In this document: positions 22,968 through 31,496 of the stretch, in pieces
Layout: each line of letters starts with the position of its first letter
Numbering within the stretch: the stretch's first letter is position 1
Assembly (NCBI RefSeq): GCF_003943515.1
Contig: NZ_RJPT01000001.1
Coordinates: 458,448-490,754, forward strand
DNA: 32,307 nucleotides
Direction: 5' to 3'
From: Streptococcus cristatus
Lineage (GTDB): Bacteria > Bacillota > Bacilli > Lactobacillales > Streptococcaceae
Program-made: the position numbers and the translations under genes
Notes under the pieces: generated by a model
The model's database searches: none
What the model was told of the DNA's origin: nothing
Seen by the model: the letters and a program-made list of their open reading frames with translations, nothing else

Positions 22968-24696
22968 TATGAATGAAGTGCAGAGCAACAAGACCAAATT
23001 GGCTACTTCAATCAAGCTGATGCGGGGGCAGGTTGAATTAGCCCGCTCAAAATTGAATCAGATTGTAGAGAGTCAGGCACTGCAGGGAGATGTCAAGACA
23101 GCTATTGATGCTAAAGTTAAGAACCACCAGATGCCTATGATGACGCATTATCTGACAGCTTTGGAGATTATGTCAGCTGACTACGAGGCATTGATTAGCA
23201 CCTTTCAGTCGGAGGTGGGAGAGAGTGCTCAGGATGCAGTGATTGATACGGACTATCTGGCAGAGTTGGGCACTATCTTTCCAGGGATTAGTCAGGGCTT
23301 GGCCACTATTCGGCAGAGTCTATCTGGAACTTATTCAAGGATATCAGACTTAATCACACTGGATGCGTCTTCAACCTCGGATATATCCAGTAATCTGAGT
23401 GCGGCTAAGCAAATTTTGACGGATACAACGGATAAGATGTCAGCTTTCAATGATTTGCCTAGACCAGAGACTTTTTCCAGTATTATCTCGCAACAGAATG
23501 CCCAACTTGGAGTACTGAGATCTGTTCAGGGGCCGCAGTATGCGACTGAAAAGGCCAAGGCACTTTATACGAATCAAAACTTTGCTTTATCTGTAACGCA
23601 ATACCAGCTACTTAGTCACCAGTCCAATTATAGGGTCATGCTTCAGCAGAAACTAGCTCGTTCCTTGGTAGATTCCTATTACAGTAAGCGTCCTGTTCAG
23701 GCTTCCATGCAACCATATAAGCTGGATGCAAAGACCAAAGACTTGATTGAGAAAGCTAACAAAGGCGATCTTCAGGCTATTAGTGAGCTTTCTAAGAGTT
23801 ATCGCTATGATAAGACGATGGAGAGGACCGTGCCTTATCGTTCTCAAGCTGAATTGGCTCGGTTAAATCAAGAAGTTTGGGATAGGACCCTCACAACTGG
23901 CCAGCATATTTTAGGCGAAATTTTTGGAATCTATGACGTTTACCGCTTGATTACAGGGATTGATCCAGTTACGGGTGAGGAGACCAGTCGCTTAGAAGCA
24001 GGTTTATGGCTCGCCTTAGATATATTACCCTTCCTCAAAGCTGGCAAAGCGGGTAAGTTAGGGAAAATCGCAAAGACAGCTGACAAGGTAGATGATGTAG
24101 CTAAGGGTGCTAAAGAGGCTGCAGAACAAGCTGGTAAGAAAGTTGGCAAGGAATTCAGCAAAGAAGCTGTGGAAGAATTGCTTGATGGAGACGGTGTCTT
24201 TAAGAATGCGGAACTGGAAGAACGGTATCAGGAATATGTTGTTCGGAACACCAACCGAGGTAGGCGAGTAAGCGATCGTCTCACTTGGAAACAAGATAGT
24301 GATTTCTTTACTCAAAACTCTCCAATAGCACGAGGTAATCGTTTTAATGAAACTGTCCAGGAGCGAAAGATATATCCACATCACGAAGTGAATTTGGAAA
24401 ACGGAAAACGCTTAGATTCATATGACCCAACTGCGGGAGAAATTATATCTCGCAAGGCGACCGATTTGGATAAGATTCAAGAAGAAACCTTTAGAGGGTA
24501 TTTACAGGAACTTCAGAATAAATACTCGGTTGGTGAAATAATTCGTTCAAATAAATATCCAGAAATTGATGGTTTAAAACTAGAGGGTAAACATATATTG
24601 GAAATACCAGACAGTAATAAACATTTACCAGATATTGAAAAGTTTAAGGAAATTGCCAAAGAATACGGTGTTGAACTAAGATTTACAAAGGAGTAG
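22957..24696 (+). CDS. LXG polymorphic toxin with pre-toxin domain and putative nuclease C-terminus
   Basis: A 579-aa T7SS effector. Residues 1-200 form the helical LXG domain, with the LQG motif at 42-44. A linker (255-315) leads to a pre-toxin TG-type region (about 320-370: IYDVYRLITGIDPVTGEETS), then an Ala/Lys-rich helix. The last 150 residues are the toxin. The stretch EVNL, GKRLDSYDP, GEIISRK (Glu477, Asp488, Glu495, Lys500) resembles a PD-(D/E)xK restriction-endonuclease-fold toxin; that is inference. ATG 22957 has TGGAGG at 6 bases; the open frame starts at 22939 inside the previous gene. Two candidate immunity genes follow. Confidence 0.85.
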   Translation: MKIDMNEVQSNKTKLATSIKLMRGQVELARSKLNQIVESQALQGDVKTAIDAKVKNHQMPMMTHYLTALEIMSADYEALISTFQSEVGESAQDAVIDTDYLAELGTIFPGISQGLATIRQSLSGTYSRISDLITLDASSTSDISSNLSAAKQILTDTTDKMSAFNDLPRPETFSSIISQQNAQLGVLRSVQGPQYATEKAKALYTNQNFALSVTQYQLLSHQSNYRVMLQQKLARSLVDSYYSKRPVQASMQPYKLDAKTKDLIEKANKGDLQAISELSKSYRYDKTMERTVPYRSQAELARLNQEVWDRTLTTGQHILGEIFGIYDVYRLITGIDPVTGEETSRLEAGLWLALDILPFLKAGKAGKLGKIAKTADKVDDVAKGAKEAAEQAGKKVGKEFSKEAVEELLDGDGVFKNAELEERYQEYVVRNTNRGRRVSDRLTWKQDSDFFTQNSPIARGNRFNETVQERKIYPHHEVNLENGKRLDSYDPTAGEIISRKATDLDKIQEETFRGYLQELQNKYSVGEIIRSNKYPEIDGLKLEGKHILEIPDSNKHLPDIEKFKEIAKEYGVELRFTKE

Positions 24697-24700
24697 ACAG

Positions 24701-25177
24701 ATGAAATTAGACAGCAGAGTTGAAGGGGCTTTGCAAGCTATAAATTTTGTGGAGCGGTATAAGGAGCTTTCGGATAAATTTAGCTTAGATAGAACGCCTG
24801 AAGAAAAACGCTTAAATATCATTACAGGCGAGTTGGTATTTGACGTTTTTGAAGATTTAGGGTATATAGCTAAATTTGATGGACGTGAAAAATTCTTTTA
24901 TATTGAGCCTGTTAAAGAAGATGGGTATACTTTTGGCTTCCATATTAGTATCTTTAAAGGATTAGTAGAATTGATATGGGTTGTTAGGGACTCTCAAAAC
25001 AAAGTTATACTTGGGACCCCACTGATGGAGTTTTCTAGGAGGCTCATCTCTCCGGACTATAGAATCATGGATCCAGTGATTGCCAATTATGATGACTTTG
25101 AAAATGTCATGAGAATTGCTTTTGAGATGTACGAAGACTTCAAGCAGGCTTTTCTGAAAATTGCCGCAGAGGGTTAA
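24701..25177 (+). CDS. Candidate immunity protein for the LXG toxin
   Basis: A 158-aa soluble protein of no recognised family, starting 4 bp after the toxin stop with GGAG seven bases upstream. It is acidic at the C-terminus and has no membrane segment or signal peptide. Its place directly after the toxin gene is the usual one for the cognate immunity protein, which would bind the toxin in the cytoplasm. Function rests on position alone. Confidence 0.65.
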   Translation: MKLDSRVEGALQAINFVERYKELSDKFSLDRTPEEKRLNIITGELVFDVFEDLGYIAKFDGREKFFYIEPVKEDGYTFGFHISIFKGLVELIWVVRDSQNKVILGTPLMEFSRRLISPDYRIMDPVIANYDDFENVMRIAFEMYEDFKQAFLKIAAEG

Positions 25178-25189
25178 TTTTTTAGAAAA

Positions 25190-25729
25190 ATGTTAGAAAA
25201 TTTTGTAAAAGTGGCAGATATGCCCCAAGAAGTGATTGAAAAGTATAAGGAACAAGTCCCAGCTGAGTTAGTTCAAATTTGGCAGGAGGATGGTCTGGGA
25301 ACCTTTTTTGATGGTTATCTAAAAGTCATTAATCCAGATGACTATCTTGAGCTTCTCCAAGATAGTTATTTCAGAGGAGACATCGCTTTTCCCATGTTTG
25401 TAACAGCTTTTGGAGATGTTATTACTTGGGAGAAAAATGATTTTGTGGGCATTGTGAAATATAATCTTCAAGACTGCGACATTATTATAAAAAGCTTAAA
25501 ATATTTTCTTAAGTATTTAGATAATTCATATGTGACTGATAACTTTGAACTTGATTTATATAGACAAGCTGTGTCAAAACATGGTGCCCTGTCTTACAAC
25601 CAATGTTTCGGTTTTGTTCCTTTACTGGCCTTGGGAGGCGTAAAAGATGTGGATCATATGGATAAGGTAAAAGTCTTGGAGCACATTTACCTCATGTACC
25701 AGCTGACAGGCGGAGTAATGGATGATTGA
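25190..25729 (+). CDS. GAD-like/Tdi1-type immunity protein
   Basis: A 179-aa protein with an N-terminal GAD-like domain (MLENFVKVADMPQEVIEKYK, LVQIWQEDGLGTFFDGY) and a C-terminal Tdi1-like part (YNQCFGFVPLLALGG, KVLEHIYLMYQLTGG). These domains occur in immunity proteins of secreted toxin systems. It starts 12 bp after the preceding stop with a poor ribosome binding site. Either it is the second immunity gene of the LXG toxin or a leftover from a toxin that has been replaced. Terminator 32 bp downstream. Confidence 0.75.
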   Translation: MLENFVKVADMPQEVIEKYKEQVPAELVQIWQEDGLGTFFDGYLKVINPDDYLELLQDSYFRGDIAFPMFVTAFGDVITWEKNDFVGIVKYNLQDCDIIIKSLKYFLKYLDNSYVTDNFELDLYRQAVSKHGALSYNQCFGFVPLLALGGVKDVDHMDKVKVLEHIYLMYQLTGGVMDD

Positions 25730-25761
25730 TAATGATATCACCACCCTATTGAACCTCACCC

Positions 25762-25798
25762 CAAAAGTTAGATTTTTCTGTCTAACTTTTGTTTTTTT
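25762..25798 (+). terminator. Intrinsic terminator of the LXG operon
   Basis: The 11-bp stem CAAAAGTTAGA/TCTAACTTTTG is followed by TTTTTTT. Confidence 0.88.
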
Positions 25799-26058
25799 GT
25801 CTGAAGGTGATTGCAGACATTTCATGTTTTTTTAACAATGCTACATAGATAATACTATAAAATAATTCAAATGGTCAGCTTTGCTGGCCTTTTTAGATAG
25901 GGAGTTATCATCATCTTTATCTAACATGATAAAGATTCAAATGGCCTAATCTTTCATTCAGAATAGAGGCACCTAAGAAATGACTGTTCAATATATATAA
26001 ATGCATCAATAATAGAAATGTTAGCTCTTTTATTAGATCAAATAACTAAAGCACCGCA
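25799..26058. other. Non-coding stretch with hairpins before a displaced toxin module
   Basis: No gene fits here. There is a terminator-like hairpin GGTCAGC/GCTGGCC followed by TTTTT (25873-25894). A 9-bp hairpin ATCTTTATC/GATAAAGAT lies at 25913-25936. ATTCAAATGG is repeated directly at 25865 and 25935. No promoter or ribosome binding site for the frame starting near 26059 is visible, which suggests that the joint is a rearrangement scar. Confidence 0.55.
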
Positions 26059-27699
26059 TTGGCAACGGAGACTAGTCTCCAATATCTGCAAGAATTGCTG
26101 GGTCAACTGCAGCAGACAAATGGGCTAGACTATAGCGATCCTATTATCAGCCAAGTAGTGAACAATCTTTCCCCCATGGCGGATAAGGTCAAGGAGATAG
26201 ATGATCAGATAGATGAGAGTGTCCAGAAAGCCGAGCTAGAGGCACAAAAAGCCAAGGAATTGGAAGACAAGGAAAAGGAGAGGATAGAAAAGGATTGGCG
26301 TCTTCACCATCCAATTCAGGCCACGTTGCGAGATTGGCGTAAGGGCCTCTCTGATAGTTTAGACGGAATGACTGAATGGATGAAGGATGATCCGAACTGG
26401 GCCTACATCAAAGGTTTTGGGGATGCAGCCTTTGGCATTTTAGGTGATGCAACATTTGGAGCTGTAGAATTTGGTGTTGATCTTGCCCAATACACCCACG
26501 AGGGTCTGGCGTTTGGTTATAATTCTCTCATGGGGAAAGAAACTCCGCAGTGGATGAAGGATGATCTAGAAGGTGGGAAGAATGCTCTTGGTGAAGTCTT
26601 ACTAAATACGCTTGGGACTGCTTATGGATTAGTCACAATGATTCCAGAAGTGAATGATTTGATTAATGCCTTAGACGACAGTACTCGTAATGGTAGTCTC
26701 ATGGGGTCGATTCTACATGATGCCCGTCATGCCAAAGATTTGAAACAGCAACCGATTCGTGATAAAATCGAACTAGCTGGACAGTTTTCGGGTTATGAAA
26801 GTGGACAGGCTGCGGGAGAAATCATCAGTGAGATCGTTTCATTTATTGGTCCGGCTAAGTTAGCCAAGATAGCCGGCAAGAGCAAGTTGGTAAGCCGATT
26901 GTCACAGGTGCCCAAGATTGAAAAGGGCCTATCTTATTTAAAACAAGCTCGTACGATGTTGTCTGACAACTATCTGAGCACACTAGCACGGGAGAGCTAT
27001 GGTGCGACCAAGGACTTCTTTAGAAGCCGTTTGGGGAATCTTTGGGATGACTTTAGTTACAAGAAGTTCGCCTTTGCGGGGTTGGATAATTTCCGCTATG
27101 GAGAGGACATTGGCAAGCATACAGCTCGACTCTACCAGAGTACGGGTGAGAGTGCGGAGTATCAGAGTATACTTCGGGATCTTTATGGCGATGCAAGCGA
27201 GCAGAGCGGCCGGAAGGTCGGCCGAGAGTTCAGCAAGGAAGCTAGTGAACAACTATCTAAGCATAGCTATGATGTAGCAGATGCAGTCAAGGCGGTGGAT
27301 AAGACTACGGATACTGCAAAGGCGGTGGACAAGGCGTCAGATGCTGCTCGTGTGGTGGATAAAGTAGATGATGTCAAAGACGGGACAAGGGCTCTAACTA
27401 GTCAAGAAATTGCTGATAAATTTGTTTCGGGAATGGAAGATATTTCAGGAAAAAGTGGAACAAAAAACTTTAAATCACATGGAGGTTATAATAAAGCACT
27501 TGAAGATTTCAATTCATTACCCTTAGAAAATGTAACGGAAATTAATACTTCATTTGGTAAAGGGTATAGGGGTACTTTAGATGATGGAACAAAGGTTGTT
27601 GTTAGACCTGGAAGTACAAGTGATTTAGGACCAACACTGGAATTTCAAATAAGGCAATCAAAAGGAGGGGTTTCATATGAAATTAGATATGGAGACTAA
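26059..27699 (+). CDS. Toxin module without a proper 5' end (displaced polymorphic-toxin segment)
   Basis: An open frame of about 547 codons, entered only from a TTG with no ribosome binding site; the frame is already open 9 bases upstream. It is therefore probably a 5'-truncated toxin gene. Contents: coiled coil (about 45-75), a central region (100-300) with hydrophobic helices, an Ala/Lys/Asp-rich linker (SKEASEQL to RVVDKVDDVKDG) shared with the other toxins here, and a C-terminal domain of about 90 residues. That domain ends VTEINTSFGKGYRGTLDDG, VVRPGSTSD, PTLEFQIR, EIRY, which resembles BECR-fold RNase toxins; this is inference. The end overlaps an immunity gene by 23 nt. Confidence 0.65.
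   Translation: MATETSLQYLQELLGQLQQTNGLDYSDPIISQVVNNLSPMADKVKEIDDQIDESVQKAELEAQKAKELEDKEKERIEKDWRLHHPIQATLRDWRKGLSDSLDGMTEWMKDDPNWAYIKGFGDAAFGILGDATFGAVEFGVDLAQYTHEGLAFGYNSLMGKETPQWMKDDLEGGKNALGEVLLNTLGTAYGLVTMIPEVNDLINALDDSTRNGSLMGSILHDARHAKDLKQQPIRDKIELAGQFSGYESGQAAGEIISEIVSFIGPAKLAKIAGKSKLVSRLSQVPKIEKGLSYLKQARTMLSDNYLSTLARESYGATKDFFRSRLGNLWDDFSYKKFAFAGLDNFRYGEDIGKHTARLYQSTGESAEYQSILRDLYGDASEQSGRKVGREFSKEASEQLSKHSYDVADAVKAVDKTTDTAKAVDKASDAARVVDKVDDVKDGTRALTSQEIADKFVSGMEDISGKSGTKNFKSHGGYNKALEDFNSLPLENVTEINTSFGKGYRGTLDDGTKVVVRPGSTSDLGPTLEFQIRQSKGGVSYEIRYGD
27347..27385 (+). repeat. Toxin-junction homology block, copy 1
   Basis: A 39-nt block, 38 identical to 30851-30889, encodes RVVDKVDDVKDG just before a toxin domain. 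Confidence 0.85.
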
Positions 27700-28102
27700 A
27701 AATGAAGAATGGGTAGAAGTCTTTAAAGGTTTGATTCCTGTAGATAACTATAGGTTAAAGGTCTTGTTGACAAATTTGTCAGATGGTCAAGAAATTAGGC
27801 TGATTGGAGAGCGAAACCGTTTTAAATTATCATGTATTTATTATGATGAAGCACGATTCTTTAGCAGGAAATTGTATTTATCTGCAATTCTGGATAAAGA
27901 GATGTTTAAAAAATTTGAAGAAAATAATTTCCAAAATGTCATTTACGAAGTCAAGAATAGTCAATTAGTGAGAAAACTGGAATACACATCATATTATGAT
28001 TTAGGAACTTTGCATTCACGACATTATATAATCATAACTCAAGATAGTGTAGTGGAGATTCTTGTTTCTGCAAATTTGAAATTAGATATCAGCCAATACT
28101 AG
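27677..28102 (+). CDS. Candidate immunity protein, paralogue 1
   Basis: A 141-aa soluble protein with a strong AAAGGAGGGG seven bases before its ATG, overlapping the toxin end by 23 nt. It is homologous to the next gene: both share W-x-E...G-x-IP near the start, FK in the middle, N-x-IYEV-x-N, and an HY-x-I segment near the C-terminus (SRHYIIITQDSVVEIL). No named family is recognised. Position after a toxin C-terminus makes immunity the likely role. Confidence 0.7.
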   Translation: MKLDMETKNEEWVEVFKGLIPVDNYRLKVLLTNLSDGQEIRLIGERNRFKLSCIYYDEARFFSRKLYLSAILDKEMFKKFEENNFQNVIYEVKNSQLVRKLEYTSYYDLGTLHSRHYIIITQDSVVEILVSANLKLDISQY

Positions 28103-28171
28103 AAAATTTGCTAATCAAACAAGTACATGACTTTAGTACAATTATCAGAAAATAGAACTTGGAGAAATGAT

Positions 28172-28549
28172 ATGGAAAAATGGACGGAAATTCAACCGGG
28201 CTTCATCCCTTTTGGTGACTATGGTATTGAGATAAATATAGATGGGGATACTTTAATTGCCTACTTGGAAGATTCAGAAAAATTTAAATTTACCTTTACA
28301 AAGATCTGGGCTTTCCGAACAGTCCAGGAAAGTTTAGAATTAAGAGATAAATACTGGGAGCAAGGATTGGCAGAGAACAGACCACTTTATCTGACCAACT
28401 ATATCTATGAGGTCGAGAATACAGAGTTTGATGATTTGGTCGCTTCTGCAAAAGTAGCTAATAAAAAGCTTCATCACTATTTCATAATGTCGACAGAATA
28501 TTTAGTGGATATTCTATCTGAAAATGATGTAAAAATTGAGAAAGTATAA
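28172..28549 (+). CDS. Candidate immunity protein, paralogue 2
   Basis: A 125-aa soluble protein, paralogous to the preceding one (KWTEIQPGFIPFGDYG; TNYIYEVENTEF; LHHYFIMSTEYLVDIL). ATG 28172 has GGAG seven bases upstream; the frame is open back to 28127 but without a ribosome binding site. A second related immunity gene may protect against a variant of the toxin carried by other strains. Followed by paired hairpins (28557-28575 and a terminator). Confidence 0.7.
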   Translation: MEKWTEIQPGFIPFGDYGIEINIDGDTLIAYLEDSEKFKFTFTKIWAFRTVQESLELRDKYWEQGLAENRPLYLTNYIYEVENTEFDDLVASAKVANKKLHHYFIMSTEYLVDILSENDVKIEKV

Positions 28550-28590
28550 ATCACTTTCACAAATACAATTTGTGACTTAGTTCAATTTCT

Positions 28591-28620
28591 AACTAGGGGA
28601 AATTTTCCCCTAGTTTATTT
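28591..28620 (+). terminator. Intrinsic terminator after the paired immunity genes
   Basis: The 11-bp perfect stem AACTAGGGGAA/TTCCCCTAGTT with loop ATT is followed by a short T-rich tail. A separate palindrome TCACAAAT-ACA-ATTTGTGA lies at 28557-28575. Confidence 0.75.
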
Positions 28621-30850
28621 TATACTAGTTTCACAGTAGACGAGCAGAACAAGCTCATCTCCAGCTACGGCTATGAGTATGACGATGGTGGCTATATCGC
28701 CAAGGAAACCATTAAGCAGGATGGTGAAACCCTAGTCCATACCTACACATACGATACTCTCGGTCAAGTGGAAAACATGACCGTATCGGATGCATCTGGT
28801 AAGGAACTCTCTAAGCTCTCCTACACCTATGACCTAGCGGGCAATAAACTGACTAGCAACGAGACAGTCGATGGTAAGGAGAGCCAGACACGCTTTACCT
28901 ATGATGACCATAACCGCTTGACCAAACTGGAAGGGCCAGATGGTACCATCACCTATACCTACGACAAGAATGGCAATCGCATCGCTTCTGAAAAGAACTC
29001 AGAAAAGCTAGACTACATCTACGATACAGAAAACCGCTTGCTTGCGATCAAGGACAAGAAGGGGCTTCTCATGGCTGCGCTCTATGACGGGGATGATAAC
29101 CGTGTCTTCACTGCCAGTCGCAAGGAAGGCAAGAACACCTATCAGCTCTTCCAACGTAAGTCAAAGGATACCAAGTCAGGCCGTAAATCACCATACACAG
29201 CCCCGAGTGGGGAAGAAAACTCCCTCTTCTGGTATGGCTTTACTCAGAATGTCCTACAAGCCCTATCCACCCTACCGCAAACAGTAGGAAGCATCTGGCA
29301 CAGCATCTTTGACGATGTATCGACAGCCTACCACCAGAAAGTGGCTAAGGACCGAGCGACCAAGGAGGGAATCGTCGTCAACCCACCGGAACTCGGTAAC
29401 TTACCGGGTCAGGGAGAAGTGACCTATGCCAGTCAAGTTCAGGATGTCCTCATCCCTTATACCACACGAGAGGATACCTACAACTACTACGAGGAACGCA
29501 ACTATGTCAATGATGTCAATCGTGAACATACAGAAGTCCTCGAAACCTATGACCATGATGGCAAGGCTCGTGAGACCTATAGCTATGGCAAGGGTCGAGC
29601 TAGCTACCTCAACAACCAAACAGGCGATAGCTACAACTACTTGACAAACCAATCAGGCTCTGTGACAGGCTTGACCAAGGATGGACAAGCCGTCGCATCC
29701 AGTCGCTATCATCTCTATGGGGCAAGAAAGATAAGCACAGACACGACAGGTCAGCCATTTGCCTATAACGGCGAAGCTCGTGACGATAGTGGACTTGACT
29801 ACTTACGAGCAAGGTATTATGATAGTCAGGGAGGTACTTTCTTAACCGGGGATAGCTACCCAGGTGAGGACACAGATCCTCTTAGTCAGAACCGCTATAG
29901 CTATGTGCAGAACAATCCCGTTAACTATACCGACCCGAGTGGGCATAATATGGTTTGGTTAGGTGGAGGCGGAGGCTCGAAACGCCGTAAGATCAATACT
30001 CGTCTACAACGTTTCTACCAACAAAGTATTGTCGGGCAAGATGCTTTAGGCCGTGCAGTATCACTACGTGAATACACGGATCGTCGCATTCAAACAGACC
30101 GCAACTTCCGAGCACCAGCAAGTTATTATCAAGCTTTTGGACCAAATGTGGCAACTTACCAAGGTGGAAGTTATGGTGGACAGAGTTCATATGCTTATGT
30201 ACAACAACAAGCAGCATACGCAAGAGCCCAAGCTGAACAACGCCGTCGCCAACAGATTCGCTATGAATATGGTTTAGCGACTGGACTCAATACCTCACCG
30301 ACGATCCGAGAAGGACTCAATCTTGACCGTAACTGGACTCCAGCTTTACAGAACACATTGAAACATGTCTGTGATCCCAAAACGACTAAGGCTCAAGATG
30401 ATGCTAGAAAGAAAAAACTGACAGCCAGTGAATTACAGCAACTCATCCAAAAAGCAAACTCTGGGGATATGTCTGCGATTGCCACTTTGTCAAGAAGCTA
30501 TGATTTCAAATCAGTTGTAGGAACAGACACACGCACGAAAGAGGAAATCGAAGCAGGGAATAGACTCGTTTGGCAGAATACAGTAAATAGCTTTAAAAAA
30601 ATACCTTATTTACTCGGAGAGTTTTTCTTTGTGAGTGATATATACCGTTTAACTACAGGGAAAGATCCAGAAACAGGTGAAGCTGCTAGTCGCTTAGAAG
30701 CAGCAGGATGGTTAACAGCTGGTTTAGCCTCTTTTGGAATTAGTAAAGTTTTAAAGGGTGGGAAATTAGCTGGTAAAGGCTTAAAAGCACTGGATAAGGT
30801 CAATGATGCATCAAAAGTTGCGAAGGCAGCTGATAAAGCTAAAGATGCTA

Positions 30851-30889
30851 CTCGTGTGGTGGATAAAGTAGATGATGTTAAAGACGGGA
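30851..30889 (+). repeat. Toxin-junction homology block, copy 2
   Basis: A 39-nt block with one mismatch to 27347-27385. The sequences after it encode unrelated toxin domains. Confidence 0.85.
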
Positions 30890-30943
30890 TAAAGATAAAT
30901 CCTTTAGAAGATATCACATTTACGGATAAGGTAAAAAAAACAA

Positions 30944-31150
30944 ATGAAACAAGGAGATCTACACTCATTTCCAGAAGCGGTAGAATCATTTGGATCAGAA
31001 GGGAAATTATCAACAATAACAGGTGGAGACGGTATTGTACGGAAAAAACTTGAAATTCCGGGATCCTATAAAGGTAAGGATGGAGTATTCGAATATATAA
31101 TTGAACCTGATAATACTGTAAATCATAGGTTCTTTAGACCTAAAAAGTAG
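30944..31150 (+). CDS. Toxin C-terminal domain of the Rhs fragment, out of frame with it
   Basis: A 68-aa frame reading MKQGDLHSFPEAVESFG, then ITGGDGIVRKKLEIPGSYKG, then FEYIIEPDNTVNHRFF. The pattern (D-x-H-x-FP, GGDG, IPGSYKGK, EYIIEPD, NHRFF) recurs at the C-termini of polymorphic toxins as far as I recall; catalytic activity is not known to me. An Imm40-type gene follows 12 bp later, which supports its being the toxin moiety. The ATG has no ribosome binding site, so independent expression is doubtful. Confidence 0.65.
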   Translation: MKQGDLHSFPEAVESFGSEGKLSTITGGDGIVRKKLEIPGSYKGKDGVFEYIIEPDNTVNHRFFRPKK

Positions 31151-31162
31151 GAGCTAAACAAT

Positions 31163-31480
31163 ATGGAATTAAGTAAATATAATTTTGAAAATAGAGGTAG
31201 TTCGTTAGAAGAGTTTGGTGTTACAAATTATGCATATACATTTAAAGATGTTTTGGCATATATAGACTGGATAGAATCAAAGAAGTTTGTTATTCTTGGT
31301 GGAGATGTGTATTCAAGACAAGGTGATATATTTGATTTAACTTATGATAGCTGGTATTATTCTCCTAAAAATAAAGATAATGATTCACTAAAGTCGATTT
31401 CTATGGCCAAAAATTATATTAAACAGTATACAAATAGTAATGGAGAAAATTTTTATTTTGCAATAGCCGTTTCAGAATAA
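31163..31480 (+). CDS. Imm40-family immunity protein
   Basis: A 105-aa protein with the Imm40 hallmark: YTFKDVLAYIDWIES, then ILGGDVY, then DLTYDSWYY. Imm40 proteins neutralise toxins of polymorphic toxin systems. TAGGAG precedes the ATG by 9 bases. It probably matches the toxin domain at 30944-31150. It is intact although that toxin is frameshifted, as expected if immunity to related strains is still useful. Confidence 0.8.
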   Translation: MELSKYNFENRGSSLEEFGVTNYAYTFKDVLAYIDWIESKKFVILGGDVYSRQGDIFDLTYDSWYYSPKNKDNDSLKSISMAKNYIKQYTNSNGENFYFAIAVSE

Positions 31481-31496
31481 TAAGGAAGTTATAGAA

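Larger units (their letters stand above)
28630..31150 (+). pseudogene. Rhs-repeat toxin fragment, 5'-truncated and frameshifted at an A8 run
   Basis: Rhs/YD-repeat coding sequence begins abruptly about 15 bp after a terminator (VDEQNKLISSYGYEYD) with no start codon or ribosome binding site. YD repeats follow (YTYDTLGQ, YTYDLAGNKL, FTYDDHNRL, YTYDKNGNRI), then the conserved core end GLDYLRARYYD and NPVNYTDPSGHN. A variable region with a pre-toxin TG stretch (DIYRLTTGKDPETGEAASRLE) and the RVVDKVDDVKDG linker precedes the toxin. At 30933-30940 eight As put the frame into junk ending at 31053; with seven As it continues into the toxin domain at 30944-31150. In-frame GTG 28768 is not a credible start. 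Confidence 0.85.

Noticed and set aside
29401..30223. Minus-strand frames inside the Rhs region
   Set aside because: They are composition shadows of the YD-repeat coding strand with no start signals.
30931..30944. Programmed -1 ribosomal frameshift at A-AAA-AAC in the Rhs toxin
   Set aside because: The heptamer is not in the phase needed for -1 slippage, and the toxin domain lies in the +1 direction. Slippage in tract length is the only simple repair.
28768..31053. A 761-residue Rhs protein starting at GTG 28768
   Set aside because: The Rhs frame is open well upstream of this GTG with clear YD repeats, there is no ribosome binding site, and the last part is out of frame. It is a fragment, not a normal gene.
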